From positions 350,489-414,488 of the forward strand of contig JAGYXB010001055.1 in NCBI GenBank assembly GCA_022495005.1: a DNA stretch of 64,000 nucleotides, given 5' to 3'. The translations under genes were made by a program, and so were the position numbers. Of this stretch, positions 57,468 through 64,000 are shown piece after piece. This DNA is from Rhyacophila brunnea. Its lineage: Eukaryota; Arthropoda; Insecta; Trichoptera; Rhyacophilidae. Under the pieces are notes generated by a model. The model made no database searches. It saw nothing but the letters and a program-made list of their open reading frames with translations, and was not told where the DNA came from. Numbering within the stretch: the stretch's first letter is position 1; each line of letters begins with the position of its first letter.

Positions 57468-58042
57468 TGGTGGTCCCGGTGTTGTTTCGATATGGTGTTT
57501 CGTTGTGTGATGCGGCGTTTGACTGTGCCATCAGGACGTGTGAGGTCTGGAAACTGTTGCAACAGGTCGTGATACGCAGACATGCCTGAAACGGTTTTGA
57601 TCGACAGAACCTCTCCAGTACTGCGGTTTCCGGAAGTTGTGAGATGAGTGGTTTGGTCCAACAGACGTCTATTCTTGGCATCGACTAACAATCCAAAATG
57701 GATTAAAAAGTCAATTCCAATGATGGGCTTACTAACATCGGCAATGACGAACCTCCATGTGAAGTCTCGTCTTAGGCCCAAGTTTAATGTCAGCGGAAGG
57801 TTACCGTATGTAGCGATTACTGTTCCGTTTGCCGCTGACAGTTCGTATGTCGTTTTTGTTAGACGTCCTGGAACCTTAGAACGTGGGTACACACAGAGAT
57901 TGGCACCTGTGTCTACTAGAAATTGCGTTTTCATGTTGCGGTCGGTGACAAATAAGCGGCTTGACATCGGGCTGTATTCGCTGGCCACTATCAGTGATTG
58001 CCCGGGGCGTTTCCCTCTTGATGGTTGCAGGGTTGTCTGCAC
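57398..58042 (-). CDS. Gypsy aspartic protease region
   Basis: Open frame with [16 protein letters not shown] (44-46) is the retropepsin catalytic triplet, followed by the hydrophobic IGIDFL strand. It would cleave the Gag-Pol polyprotein. It lies in another frame than gag and than the RT frame; the protease-RT junction sits in the overlap near 57,470-57,520. Confidence 0.8.
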   Translation of the reverse strand: MQTTLQPSRGKRPGQSLIVASEYSPMSSRLFVTDRNMKTQFLVDTGANLCVYPRSKVPGRLTKTTYELSAANGTVIATYGNLPLTLNLGLRRDFTWRFVIADVSKPIIGIDFLIHFGLLVDAKNRRLLDQTTHLTTSGNRSTGEVLSIKTVSGMSAYHDLLQQFPDLTRPDGTVKRRITQRNTISKQHRDHQWLLAQDDSPQINYRLRRGSFRI

Positions 58043-58845
58043 TTCTGTGCAGCTGCTCCGAACCTATGATGGTACCAACATTTGCCTTGGGTATCTTCTC
58101 TGTTGCGACTGGATGAACGTGTACGGCTTCGTGAGCGGTTATTGAATCGACGGTCGTAGTTCTTTGCTCGTGGGCGTGAGTCACGGCTATAGATGCTGGC
58201 GATTTCGTTTCGTATACTTGTCATCTGCTCCTGTAATGAGACTGTGAGTTTCCGCATCCTAGTCTCAATCAGTGCTTCCATGGAAACCTCCGAGATTGAC
58301 GGTCTTTCTGTGGCTTCTACCATGGCATCAGCTAGGTCCGCCACTTTATTCAGATCTGTGTCCTTTTGGGTGGCGAGCACTACCTGCATTGTGTGTGGCA
58401 ATCTACCCATCCATAAAGTTCTTAGAACTTCGTCGGAGATGGCGGTACCGGCAAGCGTCCTTAAATGTCGTAGGAACTGTGACGGTTTTCGATCTCCCTC
58501 TAGAAGACGTCTTGTTTTTTGCTCTTGAGTGGAGCTGAGGCGACGAATCAATTCCTTTTTCAAGAGTTTGTATGCTCCTTCGTCTGGTGGGTTTAGTATG
58601 ATGTCTCGCACTTCGGAAGCGTACCGTGGGTCCAATGCTCCTAAGATGTACCCGAACCTCGTCTCCTCCGTTACGACTCCTGATGCTGTAAAGCTCCTTT
58701 CTGCCATGCAGAACCACATCTCCGGATCCTCTGGGCAGAAGGGTGGTATTCGTACAGCGACTCTATTGACTTCTCCGACGGCCTTTGAAGGTTCGCTGTG
58801 ACTGGTTGCGGCGGGGCTGTAGGTGTCATCATATTCTCTCGGCAT
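57991..58845 (-). CDS. Gypsy Gag-like protein
   Basis: 284 residues from the first ATG (58845, MPREYDDTYS); the open frame reaches 58893 but that part overlaps the primer site. Includes the capsid-like segment with PPFCPEDPEMWF and the RLSSTQEQKTRRLL region, then an Arg/Ser-rich tail with a Cys/His cluster [14 protein letters not shown]...C in place of a standard CCHC knuckle. Forms the particle core and packages RNA in this family. Overlaps the next frame by about 50 bp, consistent with frameshifted expression. Confidence 0.8.
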   Translation of the reverse strand: MPREYDDTYSPAATSHSEPSKAVGEVNRVAVRIPPFCPEDPEMWFCMAERSFTASGVVTEETRFGYILGALDPRYASEVRDIILNPPDEGAYKLLKKELIRRLSSTQEQKTRRLLEGDRKPSQFLRHLRTLAGTAISDEVLRTLWMGRLPHTMQVVLATQKDTDLNKVADLADAMVEATERPSISEVSMEALIETRMRKLTVSLQEQMTSIRNEIASIYSRDSRPRAKNYDRRFNNRSRSRTRSSSRNREDTQGKCWYHHRFGAAAQKCRQPCNHQEGNAPGNH

Positions 58846-58877
58846 TGTCTTGAATGTTGAATTTGCGGTTGCGTGGA

Positions 58878-58892
58878 ACGTTGGGTTCACCA
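58878..58892 (-). promoter_or_regulatory. tRNA primer binding site of the Gypsy element
   Basis: One base inside the 5' LTR the minus strand reads TGGTGAACCCAACG. TGG pairs with a tRNA 3' CCA, so the primer tRNA should end GGGTTCACCA. I do not name the tRNA. The site overlaps the upstream open frame of gag, which supports a gag start further in, at 58845. Confidence 0.7.
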
Positions 58893-58893
58893 C

Positions 58894-59484
58894 TGTCGGC
58901 TGTTGGTCGCCACTGTTGAGGTCACTCGTGTGTGGTGTTCGATGCGTAGGTAGAGGATGATAGTAATGACGAAGTCTTCGATGTCGTATGGAGAGATTTA
59001 TTTAGCAGCGTATTTATACAATGATAGTTACTTGCTAATTACTCTGAGTCGAGTGACTTGATTTGAGTGACATTGTGTTGAATTGTTTTCCCTTATTTAT
59101 ACAATACCAAAGTAACACGTCAACACAAAATTTACACAATATAAATATAATAGGTATACAATTACATTAGATTAATTATAAGCATCAGCGTTTTAAATCG
59201 AATAGTGAAATGAAATATTATTTGTTATAAAATATGACACGAGAAAACTGATTATTCAGATAATATAGTAATCGATATAATGCGCTATGATATTATGTTA
59301 TTATAGGCAAATACTGGGGAAACGCATTAGCTTAATATACGAATAATAATTAAGTATTGTACAACTTAATACTACTCTGCACATTGATTTACTAATAATA
59401 TATCAGTGGGAAATGTATCGCTGCAAAGTAACTTGATATTTTTATAAACAATAGATGAATTTGATAGTTATTATTCGGCCAACA
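58894..59484 (-). repeat. 5' LTR of the Gypsy element
   Basis: 591 bp; partner of the LTR at 54090-54720. Differs by substitutions and by deletions totalling about 40 bp, which suggests a fairly old insertion. Confidence 0.9.
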
Positions 59485-59661
59485 TACGTAAAATTATCTA
59501 GGTATTTTTATAAAAAAAATGAGATAGATACATACTGCAATAGTATATTCTTATAGAGCGTAGAGATTATAAGTAGGTACATGTGTAAATAATGACAAGT
59601 AGAAGACATTAATAAAGGGAATTTCAGAGTAACTATCATTGGTGGAAAAGTAGCATCGTTA

Positions 59662-60290
59662 GAGTCATCATCATCAGTCTGAATCAATACACTGCTGGAT
59701 GAAGCCATCTCCAAGCTGATTCCACTTTTCTCGGTCCTGTGCGTGGCGTTGCCACGTACTTCCGTAGTACTTAACCATTTCATCGATCCAGCGGCCTCTA
59801 GGTCTATTTTGCGGACGTTTTGTACCTCTTGGGTACCACTGGATGACTACATTTGTCCATCGGTTGTCCCTTTTTCGAGCTATGTATCCAGCCCATTTCC
59901 ATTTGTGGTTTTTAGAGAACACTATTATATCGCAAACCCTTTTCTTTTTTTTTCGTTTTCTTATACAATCATTCCGCTTTTTGTCATTTCGCGTTATACC
60001 CAGCATGCACCTCTCTATACCACGCTGTGCTACTATAAGTTTCTGGGTCTCTCTTTTATTTAGGGTCCATGTTTCACACGCTCTGGTGATTACGAGAAGC
60101 ACACACTGGTTTAACATTTTGCGCTTAAGGCACGGGTCATTTTTGAAGACATTATTCAGACGGTCAAAAGTTTTTCAGCCCAGCTTCACTTTGCGAACAA
60201 TTTCATCGAATATACATCCACCTACAGGCACCTTGTTGTCCCAGAAAATATCAATTGAGTTACTGCATATGGCTCTTGCAGACGAATCAT
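59662..60290 (-). pseudogene. 3' end of an RTE-like LINE
   Basis: Minus strand encodes the C-terminal region of an endonuclease-reverse transcriptase: NSIDIFWDNKVPVGG, then KRKMLNQCVLLVITRACETW, GIERCMLGITRNDKKRN and RPRGRWIDEMVKYYGSTW. A 147-residue frame is open at 59674-60117; a stop interrupts it upstream. The sequence ends in a TGATGATGATGA run near 59662, typical of RTE tails. Starts 178 bp past the Gypsy element. Confidence 0.85.
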
Positions 60291-60379
60291 AAAATAAATT
60301 GCATCTGTCATAATTATCACGAAAAAGTGTTTCAGCAGTGGCTTAATAGAAAATTAACCATGTGCATGTAGTCAAGCTA

Positions 60380-61210
60380 GGTGGTGATTCGTAAAAGGCA
60401 TGACCACTTCTACGACTGGAAACATGACTTTCCTGGTTTCCTATTGCCTCCGGTAGATATATCACAAATGAAACAACTGCGTCTTTCATGTTAGAAGAGT
60501 CACGTGAGCTTTGTTAGTAGAAGCACATATTGAATTCGTAGTTAATTCGAACACGAAGTTGGGTATACAGAGGGGTGGAGCCCATACGGTCACGACCTTC
60601 GGCCATGAGGTTCCTACTATGAAGAAGAAGAATGATGCTAACATCAAAGTAACCAATAAACTGACTCGATACAATGGGACCATGCCTATATTCTTGACAA
60701 TGGCCAGCGTTAAATAATATACAAAGTCATACTGCATCTCTCATATACATACGAAACTAAGATGCTCACACAGTGTAATTGTAGTTCCAAGGTAAGTAGT
60801 GAGGAGTTGGATTCACGACTACTTCCGATGCTGCTACCGTGACTTTTCGTGTATTACTTGCTATCGTCTTAGGTAGACGAATTACAAAATAGACCGTGTA
60901 GGTATATCATATTGTGCAGGTGAATCAGAGGTGCGCTCGCGGTGCCCATCGAGGATGTGAAGAGTGAGAGCCACGTCGACTCCTTGGCATGGTGCTATAT
61001 CTTTTCGTGTATACTATCATCTCAGGTAGACAAATTGCAAAACAAACTTTATATGATTCCGACGAATCCGATGTACGCAAGGGATTCTCATCAAGTACAA
61101 AGTTACGGAGGTGAGGATTGGGAGTCACGACCACTTCCCGACCTGGTACCATAACCTTTCGTGTATACAATCATCTCAAGTAGACAAATCACAGAAGAAA
61201 GTATGTCTCT
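60380..61210. repeat. Degenerate tandem repeat, unit about 155 bp
   Basis: Units start near 60,795, 60,949 and 61,107, with a more distant relative at 60,380. Each has a CACGACCACTTCC-like word followed by CTTTCGTGTATAC and ATCATCTCAGGTAGACAAAT. The short frames do not stay open through the units, so no protein is claimed. Confidence 0.65.
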
Positions 61211-61465
61211 CTGATTATGTATACGGGTTGTTAGGTAACGCAGCTGGACTACATGTAAATAATCTTTTTAATGTATTTTATACATCAGTGGCTTGTTGTC
61301 GATTTTGATTATAAAATAATACTTGAATAAATAAAAGGACTGTGAAGATTAAAAGCAATATTTATAATTGCTAATCAGGCTCTGTCAATCTCTCAGATCA
61401 TATTGTTGTAGAATGTAGAGAATATAGACACTAAGTCGCTTGCCAGTATAAGGTGAAAAGCAAAA

Positions 61466-61692
61466 ATGGTTCTGGCAGAAAACACTAACTCAATTAGTTG
61501 TTATTTCCAGGCAACATTTCGTAATTTTTCATTTAGTGCGTTTGCACAAAACTGTTTTTAAGTAAATGTATATTTTATAAAAATTAGTGTGTTTTTCCAG
61601 ACGGTAAAGTTTGAAATAAGGAACATTTTGGTATAACTAACTCAATATGTCATTTTTTCGAATTAGTGTTTTCTGCCAGAACAGTGACGATA
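61466..61692. mobile_element. MITE related to the one at 53.7 kb
   Basis: About 225 bp. Left GGTTCTGGCAGAAAACACTAA; right TTAGTGTTTTCTGCCAGAAC followed by AGTGACGATA. Interior copies of TTAGTG(T/C)GTTT occur near 61,535 and 61,587. Confidence 0.75.
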
Positions 61693-61971
61693 TTTTCTAA
61701 CTGATAACCCAATCCGATGTACCCAATACTACCGCAAATACAAATCACTGCTCCTTCGTCAGATGCACAATGACGTTTATCTGTTTTGACAAGAGGTCGT
61801 GTTGCATCACTGTAAAGGGAGAAAGAGAGAGACTTGAAACATTACGGTTGGTTAAGATTTATGGCTATATCATGTCGAGTTAAATTTTAATGTGCATTGC
61901 GCCTTAGAAACTCAACTATTATTTCTCAAGTTCATACATTTTGGTCATAACTCATATAAAATCTTACATAC

Positions 61972-62045
61972 AGTCGAACTTGGTTATTACGAGGAAGATG
62001 GGACTGACTGAATGTGCTCGTTATAAGCGTTATGAGATCCCGGGG
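61972..62045 (+). repeat. CAGTCGAACTTGG repeat end, copy 2
   Basis: Matches 22392-22455 over about 60 bp with few changes, then continues GCGTTATGAGATCCCGGGGG. Partner end not found. Confidence 0.5.
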
Positions 62046-62549
62046 GTTCCAGCGGCTAGCTCAGGAGTCCATCGAACCCCGGATTCACAAAAAAAAAGAA
62101 ATTCAAACGGTTGGAGTATAAATAAAACACGGTCTTTCGTGCTCGTAACGTGGTCTTCTTATATTTTCTTAATTTTTAGTTTTACAAATTATATTTGGGA
62201 TTTTTACAGTGGTAGTCGTCAGGTCCGTACCTATCGGAAAGGGGACGCTTACTAACATCCTTTTTTCTTTCTTTTTAAATTCCTCGTACCGACGCCATCC
62301 AGCAAAAAGGACTCGTGATTGGCCAAATTTTATCGCGTGATCTTTGATTCGGCGAATCACGAGCCTGACCCTGGCGCCGGCGCGCGAGGATTTCATGCAC
62401 AATGCGCGGCAAAATTTAATATATTTAAATACTTATATTTAGTCTTAAAATTATCCTCTTTCATCCATCATCATTTTTTACTTTTAAATTAAAATGCTTC
62501 GTGGTTGAGCAAGGGAATCAGATTAGATGTTTTATGAAGCCGTTTCTAG

Positions 62550-62673
62550 AGGTCAGGGTTACGTTTCGACTTAAGCTACTAAATGATTATTTTACACCGG
62601 GAGAAGCCCGCCTGTAACAGGGGTGTATCATTCGCCCCATCTGGATTAAAGTCGAAAGGTACGCCCTGATCTC
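62550..62673. other. Compact nested inverted-repeat structure
   Basis: GGTCAGGGTTACGTTTCGAC pairs with GTCGAAAGGTACGCCCTGAT; inside, AATGATTATTTTACACC pairs with GGTGTATCATT, and CGGGAGAAGCCCG forms a small hairpin. Could be a structured RNA, part of a retroelement or a tiny foldback. Nothing recognised. Confidence 0.5.
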
Positions 62674-62941
62674 ATCGGCCACCCATCCAATTCCTTGTTC
62701 ATCCGTTAAATACATGGCATGATAAACAGTTTATAAAAGAATTCAACTACAATCTAACTATTCTAACATAAACCTCTATACTTTAGCTCTATTTTTATTA
62801 TTTTCTATATTTATTTTGGATTATTATTTTCAGCTCAAAGCAATGCTTTCGCGATACTTTTGAATAGGTCAGAGTTGATTTAATTTCAGTGTAGTACATT
62901 TATTTTGTGTTACTTTGTTTTAATTAGGTTTTCTTGTTATT

Positions 62942-63360
62942 TTATTCGTTTTTATTAGTCAGCGGAGGGGTCGCGGAGCTATAGTCTTTGACTCTTGGGC
63001 TGTCCAGTTTTTTTGTATTCCGAGAGGCTACATTTGTAGACGTTTGCCCTCGTTCGGAATTATAGTTTCGTGTTACGTTTTTTTTTCTTCTGGTGCAATA
63101 GGAGCGTACCTCGTTTGGCGTCGTCTGCCTTTGCAACCAGGGCGTGGTAGTGGCGTTACTATTGAGCCAGGCTCGTTCCGAGCAGCGGATATCTTCCTGT
63201 GGAAAGTTTTCCACTGATCTGTTGGTCTCTGGAGTATCACCTCATAGATGGACAGGTACTGTGTCTCCATCTGTTCCTATTACTGCGGGCAAGGCATCGT
63301 ATAGCGGTACAACGGCCAGGCTCGTTGACGGCGGCACGGCTCTCCCCCAGGTAATAGGAT
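62942..63360 (-). pseudogene. Unrecognised broken ORF, possible retroelement remnant
   Basis: The minus strand is open at 62942-63214, and the same frame continues upstream to about 63,360 across one TGA, near position 63,245. The product is basic, rich in Thr, Asn and Arg, with PWLQRQTTPNEVRSYCTRRK. It could be a decayed gag-like region, but no domain is recognised. Flanking 63,400-63,640 may also be degenerate coding sequence. Confidence 0.3.
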
Positions 63361-64000
63361 GGATGTTTACAATAAGTATCCTTTTCCCTTTCTTTTTTTT
63401 TTATAGATGGTTACACTTCGGAAGTACCTCTTGTTGTTTCCCGATATCTTTCAGGCGTCACGTCCCTAGTCTCTCCATGAACCTGCGCGAGAAAGGAGAG
63501 TGCGCACTCTCCACACCATCAAGCTTTGGTATCATGAATTTTCGGCTACGCTGCCTTTGGATGCGCTTACTTCAAGAGGTGGCTCCCTTTGTGCTTCCAA
63601 ATTGTCATCATCTGTATTTATTCTTTCTCTTTCTTTAGTAATTTATTCGTTCATTAGACTTCCTGTACTTTAAATTTATTCGAGTTTACTTTATTAATTG
63701 CTCCTACCCCATACATTAAATAGCTACTAATTTTATATAAAATCTTCCCATTGTACTTATGGTACTTACTATCACATTTAATATTTTACCCTAATACCCA
63801 TAATTATTTTGCAACATTGTATTGACTGTATAAATCACATTGATATTAAAAATTGAAATATTCCACCCTCATTATATTTATTTCTGAATCAGTACACTTA
63901 AAACTGTGTAATTAACTTTATTTTTAGTGAAACCCATTTTATTTAAAAAAAAATTGTTGTTTCGTTTTACGCGCCCGACATCCTATTCCAAAGGCGCGCC

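Larger units (their letters stand above)
54090..59484 (-). mobile_element. Gypsy-type LTR retrotransposon, full length, minus strand
   Basis: 5.4 kb with two LTRs in direct orientation, TG...CA ends and a 4-bp target duplication TACG (54086-54089 and 59485-59488). Order 5' to 3' on the minus strand: LTR, primer binding site, gag, protease, reverse transcriptase, RNase H, integrase, polypurine tract, LTR. Integrase after RNase H marks the Gypsy (Metaviridae) order. No env ORF. Protease and pol lie in different frames, and the RT active site is altered, so this copy looks inactive on its own. Confidence 0.93.

Noticed and set aside
58193..58801. Plus-strand frames within the Gypsy gag region
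   Set aside because: Shadows of the minus-strand gag frame.
59843..60292. 149-codon plus-strand frame
   Set aside because: Antisense to the LINE coding sequence.
1..64000. CRISPR array, bacterial operon or viral genome
   Set aside because: No spaced identical repeats, no bacterial-style gene clusters; repeats are eukaryotic transposons.

Overview
The window is nuclear DNA of an insect. It is AT-rich, has one multi-exon gene with ordinary GT-AG introns, and is crowded with transposable elements. The protein resembles insect mitochondrial glycerol-3-phosphate acyltransferase. The word TAGGTACCTA recurs throughout, which is familiar from aphids and other hemipterans and also from moths, so the order is not settled. 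There are no bacterial operons, CRISPR arrays or rRNA genes.

Layout. 1-32,900 is gene-poor and holds only transposons and unclassified AT-rich DNA. Main elements: two full-length mariners with open transposases (2940-4243 plus; 26167-27457 minus); a Harbinger-like element (6038-6462); tRNA-derived SINEs (one intact with its target duplication at 7677-7860); a 2.4-kb near-perfect palindrome flanked by TTAA (11205-13613); nested inverted-repeat elements (16.8-20.6 kb); a decayed hAT split by another element (22869-24027); and a non-autonomous hAT (25011-25594).

32,980-51,260 is the one host gene: a 14-coding-exon, 873-residue mitochondrial glycerol-3-phosphate acyltransferase (GPAM; mino in Drosophila). 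The reading frame is continuous across all 13 introns and all four acyltransferase motifs are present. Its introns hold hAT elements, SINE heads, a nested pogo-like MITE and a decayed non-LTR reverse transcriptase.

51,330-64,000 is a second transposon field. It has a hAT with target duplication, related short inverted-repeat elements, a complete but damaged Gypsy LTR retrotransposon (54090-59484, minus strand, target duplication TACG), a LINE 3' end, a degenerate tandem repeat of about 155 bp, a compact inverted-repeat structure near 62.6 kb and an unrecognised broken ORF near 63 kb.

Most informative points: the hand-assembled acyltransferase model; the giant TTAA-flanked palindrome, which could make a long hairpin RNA; the near-identical mariner pair; and the Gypsy element whose reverse transcriptase YxDD box reads YIND. 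No new multi-gene system was found. The palindrome and the iterated-motif MITE pair are the best candidates for something undescribed.
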